Part shown: positions 26,394 through 35,570 of the stretch, in pieces
Layout: each line of letters begins with the position of its first letter
How positions within the stretch are numbered: the stretch's first letter is position 1
Assembly: GCF_022012435.1 (NCBI RefSeq)
Contig: NZ_JAKLUA010000004.1
Span: 434,001-498,000 of the forward strand
DNA from: Bradyrhizobium zhengyangense
GTDB lineage: Bacteria; Pseudomonadota; Alphaproteobacteria; Rhizobiales; Xanthobacteraceae
Direction of reading: 5' to 3'
DNA: 64,000 nt
The notes under the pieces: generated by a model
What the model was told of the DNA's origin: nothing
Database searches by the model: none
Seen by the model: the letters and a program-made list of their open reading frames with translations, nothing else
Program-made: the position numbers and the translations under genes

Positions 26394-27688
26394 GTGCGAA
26401 CTCCCAGGATCTGCATGATGGTCAGCGCATAGATCCGCGTTGCCATCACCGACTTGGTGATCGAGATGTTCTCGTTGTCGACAGCCCAGCCGTCCTCGCC
26501 GGGACCGAAGGTCACCGCGTTGATGCCGGCCTCGCGGAAGCGAATGGTGTCGTTGAAGGCATTCTTGCGGTTGACCCCGGGCTCGCGGCCCATCAGGCGC
26601 CGGTACACGGCACGCAAGGAGCGGCAAGGCTCCTCCTTCACAGGCACCGGCTCGGTTGCGTTGACGAACAGCGAGCCGGGCACCTGGCGCACCGCGACCT
26701 TGACGTCGTTGGCGCCCGCAAATGTTTCCCGGCCGACACGCTCGATGTCGGAGATGACGCTGTCCAGCGTCATGCCCGGCACGATGCCGACCACCGCAAG
26801 CGTGATGGTGCAGGCATCCGGAGAGAACTGCATCTCGCCGGGCAAGCCGCCGCGGATGCGCACCACCGAACAACACGGCGGCGTATGGCCCATGAACTTG
26901 CTGGGGATATGCGTGAAGGCCATCTCCTTCAGCCTCGGCAGCAGCTTGGCCGCCTCCATGATGGCATTGACGCTGTTGTCGGGTCGCCAGATGTGCGACT
27001 TGATCCCCTGGACCGCGACCTCGACCAGGCAATGACCGGAATTGGCGACCGAGAGGTTCATGCCCCAATCGCCGGACACGTCACCCCAGGCGGTCGGCTC
27101 CGCAGTGATCTCGTAGTCGGCGGTCAAGCCGACCTCGTTGAGCATGTAGATGGAACCCTCGGTGCCGTTGCGCTCCTCGTCGACGGTGTAGCAGCACAAC
27201 AGGGTGCCATCGAACCTCACGCCCTCTTCGATCAGCGCCTGCACCGCCAGCAGCGATGCGGCGAGATTGCCGCGGGTGTCGGACGTGCCGCGGGCATAGA
27301 GCAGGTCGCCATGACGCGTGGCCTTGAACGGATCGAAATCCGTCATGTGCCATTTCTCCGGCTCGACCACCGGATAGGTGTCGAGGTGATCGTTGAGGAT
27401 CAACGACGGCGCGCCTTCGCGTCCCTTCAACACACCGAGCACGTTCGGCCGGTGCGGCTGGGCGCAATGCTTGGTGACCTCCATGCCGAGGGCTTCGAGC
27501 TTGCCCGCGACCAGCATCGAGATCGCCTCTTCCTCCGCCGGCGGCAGGTCGGGATCGAGCGGATTGCCGGAGCGCGGCTGGCCGGTGCGGATCAGCTCCG
27601 ATGCCAACTCGAGCCAGCGCTGCTCCGTGATACGCGACAGCACGCGCTGCTCGAGATCGGAATAGGGCGGGGTGACGGGCATCTGCAT
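26390..27688 (-). CDS. M20 family metallo-deacylase (ArgE/DapE-like)
   Basis: 432 aa cytoplasmic zinc amidohydrolase. Metal and catalytic motifs are visible: LNDHLDTYPV (His and Asp), YARGTSDTRGNLA (bridging Asp), CYTVDEERNGTEG (general base Glu and ligand) and a late His/Asn region. The family removes acyl or carbamoyl groups from amino-acid-like substrates. First gene of the operon, translationally coupled to the permease, suggesting that the imported compound is an N-substituted amino acid analogue. Start 27688 or 27682. Confidence 0.88.
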   Translation of the reverse strand: MQMPVTPPYSDLEQRVLSRITEQRWLELASELIRTGQPRSGNPLDPDLPPAEEEAISMLVAGKLEALGMEVTKHCAQPHRPNVLGVLKGREGAPSLILNDHLDTYPVVEPEKWHMTDFDPFKATRHGDLLYARGTSDTRGNLAASLLAVQALIEEGVRFDGTLLCCYTVDEERNGTEGSIYMLNEVGLTADYEITAEPTAWGDVSGDWGMNLSVANSGHCLVEVAVQGIKSHIWRPDNSVNAIMEAAKLLPRLKEMAFTHIPSKFMGHTPPCCSVVRIRGGLPGEMQFSPDACTITLAVVGIVPGMTLDSVISDIERVGRETFAGANDVKVAVRQVPGSLFVNATEPVPVKEEPCRSLRAVYRRLMGREPGVNRKNAFNDTIRFREAGINAVTFGPGEDGWAVDNENISITKSVMATRIYALTIMQILGVRT

Positions 27689-27970
27689 GACGGGTTCCGC
27701 TGGCTCACGGCGCCGGCCGCGCCGCTTCGTTGCAGCACCTTCATTGCAGCGACTGTGCCAACCGCCCGAAATACCGGTCAGGGCGTGATTAATGATTGCG
27801 GTTCAATGATTTGGGCGGAAATTTCGACCGCGCAAATTTTTGCGCCCGAGATGCACTTTGCCGAAGACGCAGCGCAGGCTGAACAGACTGTCCTCAGCGT
27901 GCGGGCGGCTGGTCAAGGTCGTCCGTGCAGGCGCCAGACGCGGAGAGCGGAGGATTCGGATCGCGCCGGG

Positions 27971-29173
27971 CTACTCGTCCGCGAACTCGTCTTCCTCGTT
28001 GATCTTCTCGTGCTTGCCGCTCTTGCGCCCACCGAGCGAGCCGGTCACGTAGGGATCGCGATTGTTCGCGTAAGGACTGCGGCCGCCCGCGCGCGCGGCG
28101 ACCTCTTCGCCGGACACCGCGGCCGGCTGGCAGATCAGGCGACGGCTGGCACGGCGCATCAAATCGACGTGGATGTGATCGTAGTGATAGACGTTGGAAC
28201 CCGGCGCCAGCACCGTGGTGAAATGCGCGCACGCGCCCGACTGGACGTCGCGTAGGAACCCCTGCTCTTCCGGCATGCCGTGCCAGCCATCCTTCACGGT
28301 GATGCGGCGGCCGTCGGCGAGCACGAAGGCGGCGACATCGAGCGCGTTGCCGAAAGCGTGCTCGGAGATGTGGGCGTGCGGGTTGCCGTTCATGCCGCGG
28401 CAGGAATAGGCAGAGATCTGCTTGATCTCGACCACACGGGCGCCGAACCAGCGCATCGCCGACGGCTGCACGGTGTCGGCAAACCAGCGGTCGAGCTCCG
28501 AGACGATCGGACAGGCGAGCGTTGCGGTCGGCTTCACCGCGACCGGACCGACGGAAGTAACCGGATTGCCCTGCGCGGGACCAAGACGCGGCAACGATTG
28601 TTGCGCTGGCGCCTGCGAGTAAGGCGCAGGCCCGGGCGGCCGTGCCGGATAGCTCGGCGCATTCATGTAGCGCGCAGCACCTGCGGCGTCAGTGCCCTCG
28701 GGCGGCAGGTCGATCTCGTCTTCCTGCGGCGCGACCCCGGGGGCGCTGAGCGACACCGGTCCTGAAGACGCGCCATAGCCGGCAGGCTGGCGCACAGCGC
28801 TTTCAGGATAGTTCGAGTGCTGCGGATAGCTGGAGGCGGGATAATTCTGTTGCGGCTGGGTCACCGGCCAGCGCGGCTGGTTGCCGACATTGCCGGGCGG
28901 ACGCAGCTCTTCATCGGCGAAACCGTAGCTGCTGGAGGGTTCACCGATGGCTGCGACCTTCAGCGGGAACTCGGCTCCGCACATGCCGGGGCCGGAGATC
29001 GGATCGATCCGGACGATGTCAGCGCTCTCTTTCACGGCGCCCGATTTCAGGCACGCTGCTTCGGCCTCGGCTCGCCACGGTTCACGTTCGGCCTGGAAAA
29101 AGCCGCGTCCGCAACCCGCGAGAGAAACGAGGACGATGGAGCCGACGAGATACAAACGAACTCCGCGCGTCAT
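27971..29173 (-). CDS. Extensin-like C-terminal domain lipoprotein
   Basis: 400 aa. The lipobox LAGC near residue 21 predicts an outer- or inner-membrane lipoprotein. A Pro/Ser/Tyr-rich linker (about 75-215) precedes the extensin_C domain (about 225-350; SYSCRGMNGN, ISEHAFGNALDVAAF, HYDHIHVDL), which has the His/Asp arrangement of LAS-type peptidases. A Lys/Glu-rich tail follows. Probably periplasmic envelope remodelling; activity unproven. No strong ribosome site. Confidence 0.88.
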   Translation of the reverse strand: MTRGVRLYLVGSIVLVSLAGCGRGFFQAEREPWRAEAEAACLKSGAVKESADIVRIDPISGPGMCGAEFPLKVAAIGEPSSSYGFADEELRPPGNVGNQPRWPVTQPQQNYPASSYPQHSNYPESAVRQPAGYGASSGPVSLSAPGVAPQEDEIDLPPEGTDAAGAARYMNAPSYPARPPGPAPYSQAPAQQSLPRLGPAQGNPVTSVGPVAVKPTATLACPIVSELDRWFADTVQPSAMRWFGARVVEIKQISAYSCRGMNGNPHAHISEHAFGNALDVAAFVLADGRRITVKDGWHGMPEEQGFLRDVQSGACAHFTTVLAPGSNVYHYDHIHVDLMRRASRRLICQPAAVSGEEVAARAGGRSPYANNRDPYVTGSLGGRKSGKHEKINEEDEFADE

Positions 29174-29224
29174 GCGCGCACGTTCGGTGAATTTACTTAA
29201 AGACTCTTCAACGTGTTGATTTCA

Positions 29225-29239
29225 ACATTCCTTAACCAT
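29225..29239 (-). promoter_or_regulatory. CtrA-like half/whole site upstream of the extensin-like gene
   Basis: On the minus strand TTAA-GGAATGT-TGAA matches the CtrA full-site pattern TTAA-N7-TTAA with one mismatch; on the plus strand TTAACCAT at 29232-29239 matches the half-site exactly. It lies about 52 bp before the gene's start. Single occurrence by eye. Confidence 0.3.
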
Positions 29240-29456
29240 ACCGGCCGCGCGGTGCGCGCATGCAGCGCTTGTACGGCGCCGATGTCGGCGTGCCGTTCTG
29301 TGGTGCGCCGAGCTGCGCATCGCAGAACGAGCTGTCAGTGTTGAGTGCGTCGTCGCCGCGCTTCTGCTTCAGCACATTGGTCCAGATATCGGTGTCGGCG
29401 TGCGCCGAGATTGCGCTGCCGATCAATAGCGCGGCGATGAGGGCGAGACGTTTCAT
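29232..29456 (-). CDS. Small secreted Cys-containing protein, unknown function
   Basis: 74 aa. The signal peptide MKRLALIAALLIGSAISAHA is followed by a 54 aa mature part with two cysteines (SSFCDAQL and YKRCMRAP) that could form a disulfide. An AAAGGAG ribosome site precedes ATG 29456. The pattern is common in small Bradyrhizobium periplasmic proteins; no domain recognised. Its stop overlaps the CtrA-like site of the next gene. Confidence 0.7.
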   Translation of the reverse strand: MKRLALIAALLIGSAISAHADTDIWTNVLKQKRGDDALNTDSSFCDAQLGAPQNGTPTSAPYKRCMRAPRGRYG

Positions 29457-29712
29457 GTGCATTCTCCTTTGCATGCGTCGCCGGCCATCGGTCGCGTGCA
29501 AGGCGAATGCGGGTTCGGTGCGGGGGAATTACAAATTGGACAGAGGTCGGCGCGACGTTGTCCAAGTGCAACCGAATGTTCGCTGGCTCACGCAGGCAGC
29601 GGCTGTGAGGTTCGTCACAGAAGACCGAAGCGGTCTGGCATAGGGTCGAACCACATCGGGCCCAGGGGCGACTTCAATCCATCTCGGGACCCACGCCATT
29701 TCGGAGGTTGTC

Positions 29713-30483
29713 ATGAACAAGCTCACCATCGCAGCCGCAGCACTCTTCCTCGCCTCGACTGCCGTCGCGCATGCCGGCAATTCGATCTCGTTCCGGATCG
29801 AAGGCCAGAACATCCGCATCGAAACGCCGCGCAATTGCGCCTCGCTCGATTGCGTCACCATCGTGGCGCCCGGCCTGTCGAACAAGCCGATCAAGCTGAA
29901 CGACATCAACCTCAAGGGCCTTGGCTCCAAGGACGATGACGACAGCACGGCGCCCGCGACGACGGCGCAGCCCGCGCCGGTGCAACAACCCGCGCAGCAA
30001 GCCCCCGTGCAGGCGACCGCGCCCGCGGTTTCGCCCGCCGCCCCTGCCCCGGCCGTTGCCGCCGCGCCGTCCGTCGATACGACCACGCCGCCCGCACCTG
30101 TTGCGGCTCCCGCTCCGGTCGTTGCGCCTGCGCCGGTTGCTGCTGCACCCGCTTACACACCACCGCCGGCCCCGGCACCCGTTGCGCCAGTGCAGGCCGC
30201 CAACACGCCAATCGGCGTGTGGGCAACCGAAGAGAACAAGGGCAATGTTCGCGTCGAACAATGCGGCTCTAATCTCTGCGGCTATGCCGAGAAGACCAAC
30301 GAGCGCATTCTGATCAACATGAAGCCCGACGGCGCCAAGTGGAGCGGCCGCATCCACGATCCCGACTCCGGCCGCAATTACGACTCCACGATCGCCATGA
30401 AGGGCCCGAACGCAATGCGCGTGCAGGGCTGCGCCTTCGGCGGCATGTTCTGCGGCGGCCAGACCTGGAAGCGTGTGAGCTGA
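29713..30483 (+). CDS. Secreted DUF2147-domain protein with Pro/Ala linker
   Basis: 256 aa. A signal peptide (to about AHA, residue 22) precedes a short N-terminal domain with one Cys pair (about 25-75), a long Ala/Pro/Val linker (about 77-165), and a C-terminal DUF2147 domain (IGVWATEENKGNVRV ... GQTWKRV). DUF2147 proteins are periplasmic; role unknown. A GGAGG ribosome site lies 6 nt before the ATG. Confidence 0.86.
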   Translation: MNKLTIAAAALFLASTAVAHAGNSISFRIEGQNIRIETPRNCASLDCVTIVAPGLSNKPIKLNDINLKGLGSKDDDDSTAPATTAQPAPVQQPAQQAPVQATAPAVSPAAPAPAVAAAPSVDTTTPPAPVAAPAPVVAPAPVAAAPAYTPPPAPAPVAPVQAANTPIGVWATEENKGNVRVEQCGSNLCGYAEKTNERILINMKPDGAKWSGRIHDPDSGRNYDSTIAMKGPNAMRVQGCAFGGMFCGGQTWKRVS

Positions 30484-30519
30484 GGCTGCGGCTGGCAAGC
30501 ATTCTTGTTCTTATGATGG

Positions 30520-30553
30520 CGCCACGTCCCTGTTTCAGGGGGCGTGGCGTTTG
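30520..30553 (+). terminator. Rho-independent-like terminator after the DUF2147 gene
   Basis: CGCCACG/CGTGGCG and CCCTG/CAGGG arms fold into one long hairpin with a TTT loop, followed by TTTGAG; 37 nt after the stop codon. Confidence 0.65.
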
Positions 30554-30667
30554 AGCGTTGGCGTTTGAACGTTCGCCCCTCCCATGCGATAGATGTTCAT
30601 CCGCCGTTCAGCAATCTCCGGCTGATATCGCTCGATCTCGCCTCGCGTTCTCACCGGGATCTCATTC

Positions 30668-32146
30668 GTGGCTTTGATGGTGGCTTGGCGCCGCTTCGTG
30701 TTCGCATTGCCGCTGCTGGCGCTGCCGCTGGCCGGCGCAGACAACGCGCGCGCATCCGACGCAATCGAGCTCGCGCAGGCGCAGCCGCAAGTACAATCCT
30801 CGCCCGCTCCTTCGCCGACGCCAGCAGCTTCGCCCGCGCCCGCTGCGGATGCACAGTCCACCACGGTCGAGCCGATCGGCAACGTCGCCACCGTGACCGG
30901 AATCGCGACCGTGATCCGCGACAAGAACTCCTATCCGCTGAAGGTGCGCGACGACATCTATCTCAACGACGTCGTGCAGACGTCCTCGAACTCCTCGCTC
31001 GGCATCACCTTCAACGACGCCACCACGTTCAATCTCTCGGCCAGCGCGAAGATCACCATTGATAACTACGTCTATGAGGACGGCGGCAAGCAGAACTCGG
31101 CCATCTTCGACATCGGCAAGGGCACCGTCGCCTTCGTCGCCGCAGCCGTGGCGAAGACCGGCGACATGAAGATCGCGACCCCGACCGCAACGCTCGGCAT
31201 CCGCGGCACCACCGGCGTCGTCGACGTGCCCGAGAATGCGACCGCCAACGCTGCGAACAACGTCAACATCAAGCTCTATCCCGACGCTGACGGCCGGGTC
31301 GGCCATATCGACGTCAACGACCGCGCCAGCGGCACGCGGCTTGGCGCGCTGACGCAAGCCTCGAGCGGCTTTGCGATTCGGCCGGGTGCGGCCGGCCCAG
31401 GCGGCATGCGCTTTGCCGCAGTCCCGATCACGATTCCCCCGCAGCAGATCGCGCGCGACCGCGGCTTCGTCAGCCAGGTGCACGCAGCGCAGACCACGGG
31501 ACGGCAGATCGTCACCGAACAGCGTGACTTCCGCCGCGCCAATCCGGCAGCAGTGAGCCGCATTCCGCGGCCGGCGCAGGTGCCGCAGCAACAGCAATTG
31601 CGCCCGAACCCGGCGCCGACCCCGCAGCAGCCGCAGCGGCCGAATGGCCAGCCTGGTCAACCCGGCCAGAACAACCGTCCGGGTCAGCAGCCGCAGCCGG
31701 GAGCTCCCAACCGTCAGGGAACGCAACCGGGCACGCAGCAGCCGCAGCGCCAAGGACAAGGCGGAGCGACACAGCTAGGTGCGCCGCGCGCGGGCCAGGG
31801 TCAGCAGCAACCGGGCCAGCCGGGCACGGGTCAACCGGCCGGGCAGCCGCGCACCGGACAGGGCACGCAACCGAGCGGCGCGCTCCAGACGCCGACACAG
31901 CGCAGCCGACAATCTCCGCAGCGACCTGGACCAGTCACGCCCGCGCAGCCGAACGGCACCACACCGCAAACGCCGCACACCGGATTGCAGCCCGGTCAGC
32001 CCGGAGCGCCGCCGACCGTCCAGCCGCAACAAGGCGCAGCACCACGCCAGCCCGGCTTCCAGCAGCGCCTGCCTGGCGCACAACGCCCCGCCGCGCCACG
32101 CAGACCCGCGCTGGCTCCGCCGCCGAAGGAAAAGAAGAAGCGATAG
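30668..32146 (+). CDS. FecR-domain protein with Pro/Gln/Gly-rich tail
   Basis: 492 aa. A signal peptide (ends near GADNARA, about residue 30) is followed by an FecR domain at about 75-190 (VATVTGIATVIRDKNSYPL, LNDVVQTSSNSSLGITF, TPTATLGIRGTTGVV). The last 190 residues are almost entirely P, Q, G, R, N and T. Unlike classical FecR anti-sigma regulators there is no cytoplasmic domain and no neighbouring sigma gene, so this is a secreted FecR-type protein. Start GTG 30668 or ATG 30677. Confidence 0.85.
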   Translation: MALMVAWRRFVFALPLLALPLAGADNARASDAIELAQAQPQVQSSPAPSPTPAASPAPAADAQSTTVEPIGNVATVTGIATVIRDKNSYPLKVRDDIYLNDVVQTSSNSSLGITFNDATTFNLSASAKITIDNYVYEDGGKQNSAIFDIGKGTVAFVAAAVAKTGDMKIATPTATLGIRGTTGVVDVPENATANAANNVNIKLYPDADGRVGHIDVNDRASGTRLGALTQASSGFAIRPGAAGPGGMRFAAVPITIPPQQIARDRGFVSQVHAAQTTGRQIVTEQRDFRRANPAAVSRIPRPAQVPQQQQLRPNPAPTPQQPQRPNGQPGQPGQNNRPGQQPQPGAPNRQGTQPGTQQPQRQGQGGATQLGAPRAGQGQQQPGQPGTGQPAGQPRTGQGTQPSGALQTPTQRSRQSPQRPGPVTPAQPNGTTPQTPHTGLQPGQPGAPPTVQPQQGAAPRQPGFQQRLPGAQRPAAPRRPALAPPPKEKKKR

Positions 32147-32184
32147 GTTGGAGAGCGGGTCTCTCCATCATTGCGGGAAGTATT

Positions 32185-32274
32185 GTAGGGTGGGCAAAGC
32201 GAAGCGTGCCCACGCATCTTTCGCGATGGAGAGAGGTGGTGGGCACGGCGCAAGGGCGCCTTTGCCCACCCTAC
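32185..32274. repeat. GTAGGGTGGGCAAAG inverted-repeat element, copy A
   Basis: 90 bp element bounded by GTAGGGTGGGCAAAG and its complement CTTTGCCCACCCTAC, with internal GTGCCCAC/GTGGGCAC arms. The same element is at 63584-63685. Lies between the FecR-domain gene and the convergent NUDIX gene. Confidence 0.85.
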
Positions 32275-32303
32275 GATTCCGGAATCGCGGAGAGAGAGCT
32301 AGC

Positions 32304-32879
32304 TCACGCTTCGCCGCGCAGCCAGGCTCGCACCTTCTGCAACAGGCCGTGCCGCAGCTCGTCGACGGAGGCAGCCTCGGCCGGTGTCAGCGTCTGCAAG
32401 GCAGCATCGATCTCGTCGGCGGCCAGCGTTGGCGTCGGTTCGGGCGCGGGTGACGGTGCAAGCCCCGCCGCGGCGATCGCGATCGGGCCGACCTGGGTAA
32501 GGAAGGCGCGCTCATATTCGCGCGACAGGCGCGCGAGCGCGTCGTCCAGCGGCAACCAATCGACCGCCTTGATGTCGTTCATCAACCTGCGGACCTGGCC
32601 GCCCTCGGCCTCCATTCGCCAGAAATGCACGACCTTGGAGCGACCGCCGGACTGGTACACGAGCGTGCCCAAAAACTCCTGAATGGCGACCTCGTGGCCG
32701 GTCTCCTCCAGCACCTCGCGATGCGCGGCCTGTTTCGGCGTCTCGCCGTCGTCGAGCTTGCCCTTGGGCAGGACCCATTCATTGCGTTTGCGCTGGCGCA
32801 CGATGGCAATCAGCGGCGGCGCACCACGCCGCAGCACAATTCCACCCGCCGCCATCACCGGCGCCCGCGCCATCACCAA
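32304..32879 (-). CDS. NUDIX hydrolase
   Basis: 191 aa. The Nudix box is visible at about residues 39-61: GKLDDGE, then REVLEETG at the metal-binding REXXEE position. The N-terminal half resembles diadenosine polyphosphate/DIPP-like NUDIX proteins; the C-terminal 60 residues are a variable helical tail. Hydrolyses a nucleoside- or polyphosphate-linked substrate; which one is not readable. Confidence 0.9.
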   Translation of the reverse strand: MVMARAPVMAAGGIVLRRGAPPLIAIVRQRKRNEWVLPKGKLDDGETPKQAAHREVLEETGHEVAIQEFLGTLVYQSGGRSKVVHFWRMEAEGGQVRRLMNDIKAVDWLPLDDALARLSREYERAFLTQVGPIAIAAAGLAPSPAPEPTPTLAADEIDAALQTLTPAEAASVDELRHGLLQKVRAWLRGEA

Positions 32880-32942
32880 TCCCGTCGTATCGTCTATTCG
32901 TCCCCGTGAACGATATAGGCCGCCGACGCGGCGGAATGAAGA

Positions 32943-33806
32943 CTATGTCCGACGAAGCAGGGCCTGACCCGCGCGGATACGCGTCCCCTCGCCGATGCCG
33001 TCGCAGAACGAAAAGTCACCGGGCGCGAGAATGATAATGGTCGAGCCGTGCTCGAACCAGCCGAGCTCCTCACCCTTGGCGACGTTGGCGTCGCAGGAGA
33101 AATTGACCGGCCCCCTGGTCTGCGCGTTCAGCACCATGTCGAGGAAATGCAGCCGGATGCTGGCGACCAGGATCGCCGCCACCGGCACCAGCGTCACCGC
33201 CTCACCGGTCGACAAATGCGTGCGGATCACCGCGCGCTCGTTCTTGCAGAACAACCGCTCGACCCGCTTCAAGGCGATCGGATTGACGTTCCAGACATCG
33301 CCATGGATCAGCGTGACGCGCTCGATATGCGCATCATAGGGCGCATGGAAGCGATGATACATGCTCGAGGTCAGCCGCAGCGTCACGAAGCTTCCGTTGC
33401 GGTGTTGCTCGACCAGCGCGGGATCGCCGAGCAGGTCGAGCAAAGAATAGGGCGCGCCCTTGACCTGGAACAGCTCGGTGTCCGCGATCCGGCCATGAGC
33501 GCCGATGATGCCGTCGGAAGGGCTGGCGACCACCGAGGGATCCGGATCGAACGGACGCAGACCCGGCTTCAGCTCGCGCGTAAAGCAATCGTGCAGGCTG
33601 GTGAAATGGGTCTTGCGTGCTTCCGACAGGTCGAGGTCGGAGAACAGCTTCCACAGCGCGATGGAAAAATCCCGCACCAGCGGATTCCTGATCTTGGAGA
33701 ACCAGCCCATGAAGCGGGTCAGCGCCGCGCGGGGAATGCGGTTGGTCAACAGGAAGTTGAGGTCTTCCTGCTGGGTGAAAGAGGCGATGAAGGCTTTGAC
33801 TGTCAT
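32943..33806 (-). CDS. psd: Phosphatidylserine decarboxylase proenzyme
   Basis: 287 aa. Converts phosphatidylserine to phosphatidylethanolamine at the inner membrane. Self-cleavage is expected at the Gly-Ser bond of the C-terminal HGST motif (EHGSTIIIL), where Ser becomes the pyruvoyl group; the family usually has LGST or GGST. SPSDGIIGAHG and MYHRFHAPYD contain the catalytic Asp and His. Length fits the type I E. coli-like branch. Divergent from the class III aminotransferase with only 35 bp between starts. Confidence 0.92.
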   Translation of the reverse strand: MTVKAFIASFTQQEDLNFLLTNRIPRAALTRFMGWFSKIRNPLVRDFSIALWKLFSDLDLSEARKTHFTSLHDCFTRELKPGLRPFDPDPSVVASPSDGIIGAHGRIADTELFQVKGAPYSLLDLLGDPALVEQHRNGSFVTLRLTSSMYHRFHAPYDAHIERVTLIHGDVWNVNPIALKRVERLFCKNERAVIRTHLSTGEAVTLVPVAAILVASIRLHFLDMVLNAQTRGPVNFSCDANVAKGEELGWFEHGSTIIILAPGDFSFCDGIGEGTRIRAGQALLRRT

Positions 33807-33841
33807 GAATCTGTCAGCTCACAGTATTAGCGCTTGTTGTC

Positions 33842-35506
33842 ATGGAAACGACACTCCCGATTCTCTCGATGTCCGTGGCCGCCGCAGCGTCCGCTGCCGC
33901 CGTCCTCCCGAAGATCAAGGCGCGGGTCGAATTGTCCCGCGCCAAGCACCGCTCGCTCGCCGGGCACTCCAAGATGTCGCGCCGCGTGGCAAAGCTGCTG
34001 CCGTTCTACGAGTTCGAAGGCGATAAGTACTTCGGCTGTGACGGCGCGCCCGCGAATGTGGTGATGCAGCGCAAGGACGCCTTCTTCCGCCTCGCGCGCC
34101 TCTATGCCGATCGCTACCCCAAGGGCCGCGCCATGACGAAGGAGGCGGCCGAGACGATCTCGGACCTCAACTTCACCGAAAGCTACCGCGTGCCGTTCCA
34201 GTTCTCGCGTCTCGTTCGCGAGCATCTGGGCACCTCGACCTTCATGGAATCCTCGAGCGGCGTCACCGTCACCGATGTCGACGGCAACACCTCCTACGAC
34301 CTCACCGGGTCCTACGGCGTCAACATCTTCGGTAACGACTTCTACAAGGAATGCATCGAGGGCTCCGAGAAGCGCGCCCATGCGCTCGGTCCGGTGCTCG
34401 GCCCCTACCACCCCGTCATCCTCGAGAACGTGCAGCGGCTCTGCCAGATATCGGGCCTCGACGAAGTCTCGTTCCACATGTCCGGCACAGAAGCCGTGAT
34501 GCAGGCGGTGCGCCTTGCGCGCTACCACACCAAGCGCACGCATCTGGTTCGTTTCGCCGGCGCCTATCACGGCTGGTGGGGCGACGTGCAGCCCGGTGTC
34601 GGCAACCCGATCCCTGCGCACGAGACCTACACCCTCTCCGAAATGTCGGAGAAGACGCTGCACGTGTTGCGCACGCGCAAGGACATCGCCTGTGTGCTGG
34701 TCAATCCGCTCCAGGGCCTGCATCCGAATGCCAACGCGCCCGGCGATTCCTCGCTGGTCGACTCCTCTCGCGGCGGTCATTTCGATCGTGGCGCCTACAC
34801 CGAATGGTTGAAGAAGCTGCGCGAGATCTGCACCGAACGCGGCATCGTGCTGATCTTCGACGAGGTCTTCGTCGGCTTCCGTCTCGCTGCCGGCGGCGCC
34901 CAGGAATATTTCGGCGTCAAGGCCGACATGGTGACCTACGGCAAGAGCCTCGCCGGCGGCCTGCCGGTCGGCGTGGTCTGCGGCAGACGCGACCTGATGC
35001 GCCGCTTCCGCGATGATCGCCCGGCCGACGTCTGCTTTGCCCGCGGCACCTTCAACTCGCATCCCTACGTCATGACGGCGATGGACGAGTTCCTGAGCCG
35101 GCTCGCCAGCCCGAACTTCCGCGCCATCTATGACGGCCTGGATACGACTTGGAACGGCCGCGCCGCGAGGCTCAACAAGATGATGCGTGATGCCAAGCTG
35201 CCGGTGGAGTTCGCCAACTTCTCGTCGATCTGGACGGTGAAATACACAACCCCGTCGCGCTACAACTGGATGCTGCAATACTACCTTCGCGCCGAAGGCC
35301 TGGCGCTGAGCTGGGTCGGCACCGGCCGGCTGATCTTCAGTCTGAACTACACCGACGCCGACTTCAGCGAAGTCTCCGACCGCTTCGTCCGCGCCGCCGA
35401 GAAGATGAAGGCGGATGGCTTCTGGTGGCACGATGGTGCACTCACCAACAAGACCATCAAGCGGCAGATTTTGAAAGAGATGCTGGCCAAGCGCTTTGGG
35501 CGCTGA
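33842..35506 (+). CDS. Class III aminotransferase (GSA-aminomutase-like) with N-terminal extension
   Basis: 554 aa. A fold-type I PLP domain occupies about 120-520: MSGTEAVMQAVRLAR (PLP phosphate site), GAYHGWWGD, IFDEVFVGFR, and Schiff-base Lys in YGKSLAGGLPVGV. The first 120 residues are an extra helical segment not found in HemL, which is about 430 aa. Substrate unknown; the setting between Psd and lipid-type genes suggests a lipid or polar-headgroup amine. No clear ribosome site. Confidence 0.85.
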   Translation: METTLPILSMSVAAAASAAAVLPKIKARVELSRAKHRSLAGHSKMSRRVAKLLPFYEFEGDKYFGCDGAPANVVMQRKDAFFRLARLYADRYPKGRAMTKEAAETISDLNFTESYRVPFQFSRLVREHLGTSTFMESSSGVTVTDVDGNTSYDLTGSYGVNIFGNDFYKECIEGSEKRAHALGPVLGPYHPVILENVQRLCQISGLDEVSFHMSGTEAVMQAVRLARYHTKRTHLVRFAGAYHGWWGDVQPGVGNPIPAHETYTLSEMSEKTLHVLRTRKDIACVLVNPLQGLHPNANAPGDSSLVDSSRGGHFDRGAYTEWLKKLREICTERGIVLIFDEVFVGFRLAAGGAQEYFGVKADMVTYGKSLAGGLPVGVVCGRRDLMRRFRDDRPADVCFARGTFNSHPYVMTAMDEFLSRLASPNFRAIYDGLDTTWNGRAARLNKMMRDAKLPVEFANFSSIWTVKYTTPSRYNWMLQYYLRAEGLALSWVGTGRLIFSLNYTDADFSEVSDRFVRAAEKMKADGFWWHDGALTNKTIKRQILKEMLAKRFGR

Positions 35507-35570
35507 GGCTGATTCTCCACTCATAGCCACCGTAATTCCGGGGCGAGCTCTCTGCTCCCCCTCTCCCCGC

